59,159 nucleotides of DNA from positions 1-59,159 of the forward strand of contig QEVM01000005.1 of the NCBI GenBank assembly GCA_003576805.1. The letters are read 5' to 3'. Position 1 is the first letter of the stretch. Each line of letters starts with the position of its first letter. The notes under the pieces were generated by a model, which was not told where the DNA came from, did no database searches, and was given only the letters and a program-made list of their open reading frames with translations. Source of the DNA: Pseudomonadota bacterium. GTDB taxonomy: Bacteria; Myxococcota_A; UBA9160; PR03. The translations under genes and the position numbers were made by a program. Below are positions 7,925-17,198 of this stretch, piece after piece.

Positions 7925-8677
7925 CTAGGCGCTCGCGGCCACGATCTTGGCGAACGATTCCGCCTCGAGGCTCGCGCCGCCGACCAGCGCGCCGTCGATG
8001 TCGGTCTGCGCCATCAGCTGCGCGGTGTTGTCGGGCTTCACCGAGCCGCCGTACTGGATCCGCATCTGCGCGGCGGCGCCGCCGAAGCGTTTGCCGAGCC
8101 AGCTGCGGATCATCGCGTGCGCCTCCTGCGCGATCTCGGGCGTCGCAGTCCTGCCCGTGCCGATCGCCCAGACGGGCTCGTACGCGATCACCACCTCGGC
8201 GGCGCGTCCGCCGTCGACGCTCGCGAGGCTGCCGTCGAGCTGCGACTCGAGCACCGCGAAGGTGCGGCCGGCCTCGCGCTCGTCGAGCGTCTCGCCCACG
8301 CACACGATCGGGCGGATGCCGTGCGCGAGCAGCGCGGCCGCCTTCTTCGCGACGAGCTCGCTCGGCTCGCCGAAGAGCGCGCGCCGTTCGCTGTGCCCGA
8401 CGATCGCGTAGGCGCAGCCGAGGTCGGCGAGCATCGGCGGCGACACCTCGCCGGTGAACGCGCCCTGCTTCTCGAAATGCGCGTTCTGCGCGGCCAGCTT
8501 CACGTTCGAGCCGGCCAGCGCGGCGCCCACTGCGGCGAGCGCCGTGAAGGGGGGGGCGACGACGATCTCCGCGTTCGCGACGCCTGCGACGAGCGGCACG
8601 AACGCCTTCGCGAACGCGACCGCCTCGCCGACCGTCTTGTGCATCTTCCAGTTCGCCGCGAGGATCGGCGTTCTCAC
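7925..8677 (-). CDS. tpiA: Triosephosphate isomerase
   Basis: A 250-residue TIM that interconverts dihydroxyacetone phosphate and glyceraldehyde 3-phosphate. Starts at GTG 8677, giving RTPILAANWKMHKT with the conserved Asn and Lys. The catalytic His is in AIVGHSERR, the catalytic Glu in VIAYEPVWAIGTG, and the phosphate-binding end is IQYGGSVKPDN and GALVGGASL. Its start overlaps the pgk stop by 4 bases (GTGA), indicating translational coupling. Confidence 0.97.
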   Translation of the reverse strand: MRTPILAANWKMHKTVGEAVAFAKAFVPLVAGVANAEIVVAPPFTALAAVGAALAGSNVKLAAQNAHFEKQGAFTGEVSPPMLADLGCAYAIVGHSERRALFGEPSELVAKKAAALLAHGIRPIVCVGETLDEREAGRTFAVLESQLDGSLASVDGGRAAEVVIAYEPVWAIGTGRTATPEIAQEAHAMIRSWLGKRFGGAAAQMRIQYGGSVKPDNTAQLMAQTDIDGALVGGASLEAESFAKIVAASA

Positions 8678-9861
8678 GGCGCGTTCTCCAGCGCGGTGAC
8701 GCCCGGCAGCGCGCGGCCTTCGACGAACTCCAGCGACGCGCCGCCGCCCGTCGAGCAGTGCGTGATGCGGTCGGCGACGCCGACGCGGTTCACCGCGGCG
8801 AGCGAGTCGCCGCCGCCGACGACCGACGCGGCGGGCGAGTCCGCCACGGCGCGCGCCAGCGCTTCGGTGCCCTTCGCGAAGGCCTCGATCTCGAAGACGC
8901 CCATCGGGCCGTTCCAGAAGATCGTCTTGGCGCGGGCCGCGCGCTCCGCGTACAGGCGCGCGGTCTCGGGACCGATGTCGACGCCCATCCAGCCGTCGGG
9001 GATCTCGCGCACCGTGCGGTGCTCGGCGCCCGTCTCGATCTTCTGCGCGACCACGTGGTCGACCGGCAGCAGCAGCGCGTGGCCGGTCTCCTGCGCGACC
9101 GCGAGCACGCGGCGCGCGTCGTCCGCGCGCTCCGCTTCGACGAGCGAGGTGCCGACCGGCTTGCCCTGCGCACGCAGGAAGGTGTAGGCCATCGCGCCGC
9201 CGACGCAGACCGCGTCCGCGCGGCGCACCATCGCCTCGAGCACCGCGAGCTTGTCGGAGACCTTCGCGCCGCCGAGCAGGCACAGGAACGGGCGTTCGGG
9301 CTCGAGCACGCGGCGCAGGTGCTCGAGCTCGGCGCGCAGCAGGTCGCCCGCCGCCGAGCGCCGCACGTGCGCGACGATGCCCGCCGTCGAGGCGTGCGCG
9401 CGGTGCGCCGTCCCGAAGGCGTCGTTCACGTACACGTCGGCGAGCTTCGCGAGCGCGGCCGCGAAGCCGGGCTCGTTCTTCTCCTCCTCCGGATGGAAGC
9501 GGAGGTTCTCGAGCAGCAGGACCTGGCCGTCGCCGAGCTTCGCGGCGGCGGCTTCGGCGTCCGGGCCGATGCAGTCGCTTGCGAACGCGACGGGCGCGCC
9601 GAGCAGCTCGCCGAGCCGCGCCGCGACCGGCGCGAGCGTGTACTTCGAATCGACCTTGCCCTTCGGGCGGCCGAGGTGCGACGCGACCACCACGCGCGCG
9701 CCCGCGCCGACGAGCTTGCGCAGCGTCGGCAGCGTGGCGCGGATGCGCGTGTCGTCGCCGACCTGGCCGTCCTTGGTGGGTACGTTCAGATCGGCGCGCA
9801 CGAACACGCGCTGGCCGGCGACGCCCTGGCGGATCAGCTCGTCGAGCGTGCGCACCGCCAC
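8674..9861 (-). CDS. pgk: Phosphoglycerate kinase
   Basis: A 395-residue PGK making ATP and 3-phosphoglycerate from 1,3-bisphosphoglycerate. Signature segments are VFVRADLNVP near the N-terminus, VVASHLGRPKG, LLENLRFHPEE, the nucleotide-binding LLGGAKVSDKL, and the C-terminal SVVGGGDSLAAV and HCSTGGGASLEF. Length is normal. The start is GTG, only 6 bases after the gap stop codon, and the end overlaps tpiA. Confidence 0.97.
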   Translation of the reverse strand: MAVRTLDELIRQGVAGQRVFVRADLNVPTKDGQVGDDTRIRATLPTLRKLVGAGARVVVASHLGRPKGKVDSKYTLAPVAARLGELLGAPVAFASDCIGPDAEAAAAKLGDGQVLLLENLRFHPEEEKNEPGFAAALAKLADVYVNDAFGTAHRAHASTAGIVAHVRRSAAGDLLRAELEHLRRVLEPERPFLCLLGGAKVSDKLAVLEAMVRRADAVCVGGAMAYTFLRAQGKPVGTSLVEAERADDARRVLAVAQETGHALLLPVDHVVAQKIETGAEHRTVREIPDGWMGVDIGPETARLYAERAARAKTIFWNGPMGVFEIEAFAKGTEALARAVADSPAASVVGGGDSLAAVNRVGVADRITHCSTGGGASLEFVEGRALPGVTALENAP

Positions 9862-9867
9862 GGCGGA

Positions 9868-10992
<1,125 letters not shown>

Positions 10993-11052
10993 CTACCTTG
11001 CGCGCGCACTGCCGATGGGGAGCAGCGTGTCCGCCGCCGACCGACGCGATCG

Positions 11053-13512
11053 ATGCGCGAGGCCTCGCCGATGACGCCGCCGGGTCCGCCGGGGCCGGCG
11101 CGGCGGCCGTCGTGGCGGGCGATCGCGGCCGTCGCCACGGCGCTCGCGCTCGTCGCGATCGGGCTCGCGCGCGAGGTCGCCGAGCGGCGCGCGCTGCGCC
11201 GCACGCTGCCCGTCGTCGAAGGCGAGCTGCGGGTGGCGGAGCTCGCCAGCCCCGTTCGCATCCTGCGCGACGGGCACGGCGTGCCGCACGTGATCGCGCG
11301 CAGCGAGCGCGACGCGTGGTTCGGGCTCGGCTTCGCGCAGGCGCAGGACCGCCTCGCGCAGCTCACCTACCTCGTGCGCGCCGCGCGCGGCCGCACCGCC
11401 GAGGTGCTCGGCCGCGACGGACTCGAGGTCGATCGTTGGAGCCGCACGCTCGGCTTCGGCCGGCTCGCGGACGCGCAGTGGGAACGCGTCGACCGCGCGA
11501 CGCGCGACGCGCTCGCCGCCTACGCCGCCGGCGTCAACGCGTGGATCGAAGAGGTCCGCAGCGGGCGCGGCGCCCCGCCGCTCGCGCTCGCTCGCGTCGG
11601 CGTCGAGCCCGAGCCGTGGCGGCCCGCCGATTCGCTGGCCGTGGCGAAGCTCGTCGCGTGGGGGCTGGACGGCACGATCGACGCCACGCTGCTGCTCTCC
11701 GACGGCATCGAGCGGCTGGGCGGGTTCGGCGCGCGCCCGCTGTTCCCGCCGGACGCGGCGCCCGGGCTCGACGCAGTGCCCGGCAACTTCGAGGCGCGCG
11801 CGCCGGCGCCGGCCGACCCGCTGCGGCGCGCGCTCGGGCTCGCGGGCCGCAGCGTCGGCAGCAGCGCGTGGGTGATCGCCGCGGGCGACACCGAGAGCGG
11901 AGCGCCGCTCGTGGCCGGCGACCTCCACCTGGCGCCGACCGCACCGTCCCTGCTCTACGAAGCGCACCTCGCGGCGCCCGGCCTCGAAGCGGCGGGCGCC
12001 GGCGTCGTCGGCGTCCCCGGCTTCTGGAGCGGGCACAACGAGCACGTCGCATGGGCCGCGACGAACGCGCGCGCGGTCGCGGTGGATCTCTACGTCGAGA
12101 CGCTCGATCCGAAGCGCCCCGACCGCTACGCCGCGGGCAACGGCATGCAGGCGCTGTCGGTGCGCGAGGAGCGCATCGCGGTCCGCGGCGCGCCCGACGT
12201 CGTGCTCGAAGTGCGCGCGACGCACCACGGACCGCTGCTCGACGGCCTGCTCACCGGTGCGCGCCCGTCGCTGGCGGTGGCGTGGGGCGGCCTGCAGCCC
12301 GGCGACGGTGTGGCGTCGCAGCTGCGGATGCTGCGCGCGCGCGACGCCGACGAGCTGCGCAACGCGCTGGCCTCGCATCACGAGCCGGTGCTCGCCGTCG
12401 CGTACGCCGATGCCCGCGGCCGCGGCGGGCGGCAGGTGGCCGGCTGGCTGCCCGCGCGCAACATGCCGACGGGGCTGGTGCCCGTGCCCGGCCGCTCGCC
12501 CTGGTACGACTGGCGCGGCCGCGTCGCGTTCGACGCGCTGCCGCACGCACCGCTCGGCGGCGACGGCTTCCTGGTCGCGGCCGACGGCCCGCTCGGGGGC
12601 GGGACGTCGATCGAGTGGTGGTGGCGGTCGGGCGAGCGCGGCGCGCGCATCGAGTCGCTGCTGCGCGCCGCGCGCGGGCGCGGGCCGATCGGCGCGGGCG
12701 CGCTCGCCGCGCTGCTGGCGGATCAGCGGAGCCCGCGCGCGCCGGCGCGGGCGCGCGCGCTCCTCGAGCTCGCCGCTCCGCTCGAGTCGCTGGCGCCCGA
12801 GGCGCGCTCCGTCGCGCGGCTGCTCGCGGACTGGGACGGCTCGGCGGACGAGGACAGCGTCGGCGCAGCCGCCTGGCACGTCCTGCTCGGCGCCGTCCTC
12901 GAGTCGTGCCTCGCCGAGCCGCTCGGGCCCGAGTTCGTCGAGCGCCTGCTCTCGTTGCGCGGGGTGAGTCCCGAGGCGCTCCTCGACGCACTGCTCGACG
13001 CGGCGCGCGTGCCCGAGCCGACCGCGGAGCCGCTCGTGTCGCTCGACCGGCTCGCCCAGGCGGTGCGCGACGGACTGCGGCGGACGGGTCTCACGCTGCG
13101 CGTGCGGCTCGGTTCGCGCACCGAGCAGTGGCAGTGGGGGCGCCTGCATCCGCTGCGCTTCACGGCGTTCGGATGGCCGGAGTCCGCCTGGGACGGTCCC
13201 GGCAGCGGCGCGAGCTGGCCCTACGGCGGCGACGGCGTGACGATCGCCGTCGGCGAGTACGATCCGACGGAGCCCTACGCCGTGCGCGTCGCGTCGGTGT
13301 ATCGATGGATCGTGGACCTCGCGACGCCGGAGATCGCGCTGTCGGCGCTCGTACCGGGCGCGCCGGAGCATCCCGCCGACCCGCTGCGCGACGAGGGCAT
13401 CGCGCGCTGGCTGGCGGGACGGCCCGGCGTGCTCGCGACGCACCGCTTCCTGGTGGAGGACGGCGCGCACTCGCAGCTGCGGCTCGTGCCCGTCGAAGCG
13501 GCCGCGCCGTGA
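11053..13512 (+). CDS. Penicillin acylase family amidohydrolase
   Basis: An 819-residue Ntn-hydrolase of the penicillin/cephalosporin/AHL acylase family, which cleaves an amide bond between an acyl side chain and an amine. An N-terminal membrane or signal helix (residues about 23-37) points to export. It is followed by the alpha-chain motif ILRDGHGVPHVIA and the FGLGFAQAQDRLAQL helix. The autoprocessing site is VGSSAWVIA, making Ser270 the expected N-terminal nucleophile of the beta chain, with downstream segments DLHLAPTAPSLLYEAHL and GFWSGHNEHVAWAAT. The start is uncertain (ATG 11053 or 11071; no strong ribosome site). Substrate could be an acyl-homoserine lactone, a beta-lactam or another N-acyl amide. 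Confidence 0.9.
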   Translation: MREASPMTPPGPPGPARRPSWRAIAAVATALALVAIGLAREVAERRALRRTLPVVEGELRVAELASPVRILRDGHGVPHVIARSERDAWFGLGFAQAQDRLAQLTYLVRAARGRTAEVLGRDGLEVDRWSRTLGFGRLADAQWERVDRATRDALAAYAAGVNAWIEEVRSGRGAPPLALARVGVEPEPWRPADSLAVAKLVAWGLDGTIDATLLLSDGIERLGGFGARPLFPPDAAPGLDAVPGNFEARAPAPADPLRRALGLAGRSVGSSAWVIAAGDTESGAPLVAGDLHLAPTAPSLLYEAHLAAPGLEAAGAGVVGVPGFWSGHNEHVAWAATNARAVAVDLYVETLDPKRPDRYAAGNGMQALSVREERIAVRGAPDVVLEVRATHHGPLLDGLLTGARPSLAVAWGGLQPGDGVASQLRMLRARDADELRNALASHHEPVLAVAYADARGRGGRQVAGWLPARNMPTGLVPVPGRSPWYDWRGRVAFDALPHAPLGGDGFLVAADGPLGGGTSIEWWWRSGERGARIESLLRAARGRGPIGAGALAALLADQRSPRAPARARALLELAAPLESLAPEARSVARLLADWDGSADEDSVGAAAWHVLLGAVLESCLAEPLGPEFVERLLSLRGVSPEALLDALLDAARVPEPTAEPLVSLDRLAQAVRDGLRRTGLTLRVRLGSRTEQWQWGRLHPLRFTAFGWPESAWDGPGSGASWPYGGDGVTIAVGEYDPTEPYAVRVASVYRWIVDLATPEIALSALVPGAPEHPADPLRDEGIARWLAGRPGVLATHRFLVEDGAHSQLRLVPVEAAAP

Positions 13513-13531
13513 CGGGGGCGCCGGAGCGCCG

Positions 13532-14593
13532 ATGAGCCCGCGCATCTTCTACGCCGACGTCCCCGGCTTCTACGCGGAGGTCGAGCGCGTGAGCCGGCCC
13601 GAGCTGGCCGACCGGCCCGTGATCGTCGGCGGCGATCCGCGCAAGAAGGGAGTCGTGCAGGCCGCGACGCTCGACGCGCTCGCGGCGGGCGTGGCGCTCG
13701 AGATGCCGGTGGAGCTGGCGTTGACGCGCTGTCCCCGCGCGCGGGCGCTCCGCACCGACATGCCGCGCTATCGCGAGATGGACAAGCGCCTGCGCGCCTG
13801 TGTCCGGCGCGTCTGCGACCAGCTCGAGACCGTCGCGCTCGGCGCCTTCTTCCTCGACGCGCGCGCGCTGCGCCAATCCGACGCGGAGATCGCGGAGTCC
13901 CTGCGCGAGGCGGCCCTGCGCGAGCTCCGGCTGCCGCTGCGGATCGGCGCGGGAGCCGCGAAGTTCGTCGCGCGGCTGGCCGCGGAGGAGGCGGGGCCGG
14001 GCGGCTTCCTCGCCGTGTCCGCGAGCGACTCGCAGCGCTTCCTCGCCCCGCTTCCCGTGACGCGCCTGCCCGGCGTCGGCCCCAACACCGAGGCGCGACT
14101 CCTCGAGATGGGCGCCCGCACCGCGGGCGACGTCGCAGCGCTCGGCCGCGCCGCGCTGGAGTCGGCGCTCGGCAACCGCGGTCTCGAGCTGCTCGGCGCC
14201 GCGCTCGGCCGCGGCGACGATCGGGTGCGCGTGTCGCGCCATCCCCAGACGCTCTCGCAGGAGGCGACGCTGGCGCACGGCGAGATCGACCGCGCCGCGC
14301 TCGGCGAGCATCTGCGGGGGCTCGTCGAGCGGCTCGAGCGGGCGCTCGCGCTGGAGGGTCTCGCGGCGCGCCGGCTCGTGCTGAAGGTCCGCTACGCGGA
14401 CGGGCAGGGCGCGACGCGCAGCCATTCCTATGAATCGGGCGTCGCGAGCGTGGCCGCGCTGCTCGGCGGCGCGCAGGACCTCCTCATGCGGACCGATGCC
14501 GGCACGCGTCCGATCCGGCTGCTCGGGCTCGCCGCCACGCGCCTCGAGACGCCGCGCCGCGACGACCGCCAGCTCCCGCTCTTCGACGTGTAG
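13532..14593 (+). CDS. Y-family DNA polymerase homologue, predicted catalytically inactive (ImuB/DinB-like)
   Basis: A 353-residue protein with the Y-family order: N-terminal palm (FYADVPGFYAEVE), fingers, second palm segment, helix-hairpin-helix thumb (LPVTRLPGVGPNTEARLLEMG) and little-finger domain. Key polymerase residues are missing. Only the first catalytic Asp (D9) remains. The conserved S-x-D-E-x-Y-L-D motif reads A-L-G-A-F-F-L-D (102-109), so both catalytic acids are Gly104 and Ala105, and the Tyr-x-x-Arg nucleotide-binding motif is also lost. The C-terminus ends RQLPLFDV, a good beta-clamp-binding motif at 347-351. This matches the ImuB type of non-catalytic scaffold, but no imuA or dnaE2 is in the window. 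Confidence 0.85.
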   Translation: MSPRIFYADVPGFYAEVERVSRPELADRPVIVGGDPRKKGVVQAATLDALAAGVALEMPVELALTRCPRARALRTDMPRYREMDKRLRACVRRVCDQLETVALGAFFLDARALRQSDAEIAESLREAALRELRLPLRIGAGAAKFVARLAAEEAGPGGFLAVSASDSQRFLAPLPVTRLPGVGPNTEARLLEMGARTAGDVAALGRAALESALGNRGLELLGAALGRGDDRVRVSRHPQTLSQEATLAHGEIDRAALGEHLRGLVERLERALALEGLAARRLVLKVRYADGQGATRSHSYESGVASVAALLGGAQDLLMRTDAGTRPIRLLGLAATRLETPRRDDRQLPLFDV

Positions 14594-14699
14594 GCCCGGC
14601 TCGCGGCACGTCTCAAGACACCCTCGTCGCCGGCCGAACAGGCAGGACACCGGCAACTGACCGCCGGACAGTCGCCGCCATCGGCCGCACGGGGGAGTC

Positions 14700-15029
14700 A
14701 TGGAGAGCCAGGACGCGCGCGACCGCCGCAAGTACCAGCGGCTCGACAACGAGCAGCTGATCTCGTTCGCGCCGATCCAGTCGAACGACCGGCTCGCGGT
14801 CAGCAAGAACATCTCGGCCGGCGGGATCTGCTTCGAGGTCGTCGGCTGCGAGATCGACCTCGGCGAGGTGCTGCGCGTCACCTTCAACGTGCAGGACGAG
14901 ACGATCGAGGCAGTCGGCCGGGTCGCCTGGTGCACCGATCTCGACGCCTTCACGCAGGAGGTCGGGCTCGAGTTCCTGGAGATCGACCCCTTCGCGCTCG
15001 AAGCGATCGAACGGGACGGGCGCGAATAG
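14700..15029 (+). CDS. PilZ domain protein (probable c-di-GMP receptor)
   Basis: A 109-residue single-domain PilZ protein. The two c-di-GMP signatures are visible: R-x3-R in RRKYQR (residues about 9-14) and NISAGGICFE (the [DN]-x-S-x-x-G motif), followed by the barrel strands LRVTFNV and GRVAWC. ATG 14700 follows GGGGGAG closely. Standing alone beside polysaccharide genes, it may couple c-di-GMP level to surface-glycan output; that is inference from position. Confidence 0.88.
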   Translation: MESQDARDRRKYQRLDNEQLISFAPIQSNDRLAVSKNISAGGICFEVVGCEIDLGEVLRVTFNVQDETIEAVGRVAWCTDLDAFTQEVGLEFLEIDPFALEAIERDGRE

Positions 15030-15102
15030 CGCCCCCCCCGGTGCGCCTCCCCGTGGGGTCCACGCGGTTGACACTGGCCCCGCCACAATCCAGCCTCCCC
15101 GC

Positions 15103-16362
15103 GTGGCCGACTTCCACCAGACCGGCGCCATCACGACCCTGCACCGGCTCGGCAGCACCGACTTGGAGCGCCTCGAGGCGGAGATCCGCGTGCACGCCAA
15201 CGCCCGGCCGGTCGCGCTGGTGTTGCCCTGCCTGTTCGACGAGCTCCGCGACACCGCGCTGAAAGGCATCATCGAGACGCTGCGAAGTGTGCCCTACCTG
15301 CACCAGATCGTGGTCTGCGTGGACGGGGCCGAGCGGCGCGAGGACTTCGACGAGATGCGCGCCGCTTTCGAAGGCGTGCGCACCCTGGACGGGCGCGGGG
15401 CGACGCTGATCTGGAGCGACGGGCCGCGCCTGCGCGGCATCCGCGACCGCCTGCGCGCGGAGGGGCTCGATCCGGGCGAGCGAGGCAAGGGCCGCGCGAC
15501 CTGGCTGGCCTACGGGTACGTCCTCGCGACCGAGGAAGCGCACGTCGTCGCGGTGCACGACTGCGACATCCGCGACTACCCGCGCGAGCTGTTGGCCCGG
15601 CTCTGCTTCCCAACGGTCCACCCGAACCTGAACTACGAGTTCGCCAAGGGGTACTACGGTCGCGTGACCGACCGCCTCTACGGCCGGGTCACGCGCCTCT
15701 TCATGACCCCGCTCCTGCGCGCCATGAAGTCGGTGCTGGGGTCGCTTCCGCTGCTCGAGTACCTCGACTCGTTCCGCTATCCGCTGGCGGGCGAGTGCTC
15801 GATGACCACCGACCTGGTGCGGATCAACCGGATCCCGAGCGACTGGGGGCTCGAGGTCGGCGTCCTGGCCGAGGTGTTCCGCAACTGCTCCGCCAAGCGG
15901 ATCTGCCAGGTCGAACTGGTCGAGAACTACGAGCACAAGCACCGGCAGCTCTCCGAGAGCGATCCGACCACTGGGTTGCACCGCATGGTCGTGGACATCG
16001 CGGCCTCGTTGATCCGCAACTTGGCGAGCTATGGCGTCCAGTTCGATGCCGGATTCCTGAATACCCTGATCATCGCGTACGTCCGGACGGCCCAGGACGC
16101 GATCGCGCGCTACAGTGACGACGCTGCGCTGAACGGTCTCGTCTTCGACCGACATGAAGAAGAGGTTGCGGTCGAGACCTTCTCCCGTGCTCTGCGAACC
16201 GCCGGGCTCTCGTTCGTTCGAGACCCGATGGGCACCCCCCAGATCCCCAACTGGAGCCGCGTTACCTCTGCGCTGCCCGACCTGCTGGACGAGCTGCGCG
16301 CGGCAATCGAGGCGGATCGACGTGGGCGTACGCTCGCCGTCGTCGCCGGAGGTGCTTCTTGA
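15103..16362 (+). CDS. gpgS: Glucosyl-3-phosphoglycerate synthase-like glycosyltransferase
   Basis: A 419-residue GT-A enzyme resembling GpgS (GT81), which transfers glucose from NDP-glucose to 3-phosphoglycerate, the first step of glucosylglycerate synthesis. Seen: strand VALVLPCLFDE, GKGRATWLAYGYV, the metal/nucleotide motif HDCDI, the stretch AKGYYGRVTDRLYGRVT, YPLAGECSMTTDL and WGLEVGVLAEVF, in the order found in GpgS. Starts at GTG; its stop overlaps the kdsA start (TTGA). No GpgP phosphatase is nearby, so the final product is open. It could instead be a related hexosyltransferase for a lipid or glycan. Confidence 0.72.
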   Translation: MADFHQTGAITTLHRLGSTDLERLEAEIRVHANARPVALVLPCLFDELRDTALKGIIETLRSVPYLHQIVVCVDGAERREDFDEMRAAFEGVRTLDGRGATLIWSDGPRLRGIRDRLRAEGLDPGERGKGRATWLAYGYVLATEEAHVVAVHDCDIRDYPRELLARLCFPTVHPNLNYEFAKGYYGRVTDRLYGRVTRLFMTPLLRAMKSVLGSLPLLEYLDSFRYPLAGECSMTTDLVRINRIPSDWGLEVGVLAEVFRNCSAKRICQVELVENYEHKHRQLSESDPTTGLHRMVVDIAASLIRNLASYGVQFDAGFLNTLIIAYVRTAQDAIARYSDDAALNGLVFDRHEEEVAVETFSRALRTAGLSFVRDPMGTPQIPNWSRVTSALPDLLDELRAAIEADRRGRTLAVVAGGAS

Positions 16363-17168
16363 AGATCCAACGCATCCCGCTGGGGGACGGCGCTCCGCTC
16401 GTGCTGATCGCCGGCTTGAACGTCATCGAGACGGAGAAGGACACGCTCGCCGTCGCGCGCCTCGTGCGCGAGATCGCCGAGCGCTACGAGCTCCCGCTCG
16501 TGTTCAAGGCCAGCTTCGACAAGGCGAATCGCTCGAGCTTTCGCTCGTACCGCGGGCCCGGTCTCGACGAGGGGCTGCGGATCCTGGCGCGCGTGAAGGA
16601 GGAGACGGGTCTCCCGCTCACCACAGACGTGCACGAGCCGGGACAGGCCAAGCCGGTGGCGGAGGTCGTGGACTGCCTGCAGATCCCGGCGTTCCTCTGC
16701 CGCCAGACGGACCTGGTCGCGGCCTGCGCCGCGACGGGCAAGCCGCTCAACTTCAAGAAGGGCCAGTTCATGGCCCCGATGGACATGCGCCACGCGGTCG
16801 AGAAGGCGCTGCACTTCGGGGCGCCGGGCGTGTTCGTCACCGAGCGCGGCTTCGCGTTCGGCTACAACGACCTCGTCGTCGATTTCCGTGGCATCCTGCA
16901 GATGCGCAGCTTCGTGCCGGTCTGCTTCGACGCGACGCACGCGGCGCAGCACCCGGGCGCCGGCAACGGCGCGTCGGACGGCGATCGCCGCAACGTGGCG
17001 CCGCTCGCGCGCGCCGCGGTCGCGGCCGGCATCGACTCGATCTTCGTCGAGGTCCACCCGGACCCGAGCAACGCGCCGTGCGACGGCGCCGCGCAGATCG
17101 ACTTCGCCGGGCTCGATCGGCTCCTCGCGGAGATCGTGACGGTCGAGCGGGCGCTCGGCCGGCGCTAG
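16359..17168 (+). CDS. kdsA: 3-deoxy-8-phosphooctulonate (KDO8P) synthase
   Basis: A 269-residue KdsA that condenses phosphoenolpyruvate with arabinose 5-phosphate to KDO8P for the lipopolysaccharide core. Signatures: ELPLVFKASFDKANRSS, TDVHEP, IPAFLCRQTDL, NFKKGQFMAP and the C-terminal EVHPDPSNAPCDG. Asn21 in AGLNVIETE stands where metal-dependent enzymes have Cys, so this should be the metal-independent class. Start is TTG 16359, overlapping the upstream stop, with GGAGG 8 bases before. It marks the organism as having KDO-containing LPS and opens the glycan gene region. Confidence 0.96.
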   Translation: MKIQRIPLGDGAPLVLIAGLNVIETEKDTLAVARLVREIAERYELPLVFKASFDKANRSSFRSYRGPGLDEGLRILARVKEETGLPLTTDVHEPGQAKPVAEVVDCLQIPAFLCRQTDLVAACAATGKPLNFKKGQFMAPMDMRHAVEKALHFGAPGVFVTERGFAFGYNDLVVDFRGILQMRSFVPVCFDATHAAQHPGAGNGASDGDRRNVAPLARAAVAAGIDSIFVEVHPDPSNAPCDGAAQIDFAGLDRLLAEIVTVERALGRR

Positions 17169-17198
17169 CTCCCGGCACGCGCCCGAGGCGCGGTCGCC

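Noticed and set aside
15068..15089. TTGACA and CACAAT before the GpgS-like gene as a promoter
   Set aside because: The spacer is only 10 bases, far from the usual 16-18. Not listed as a promoter.
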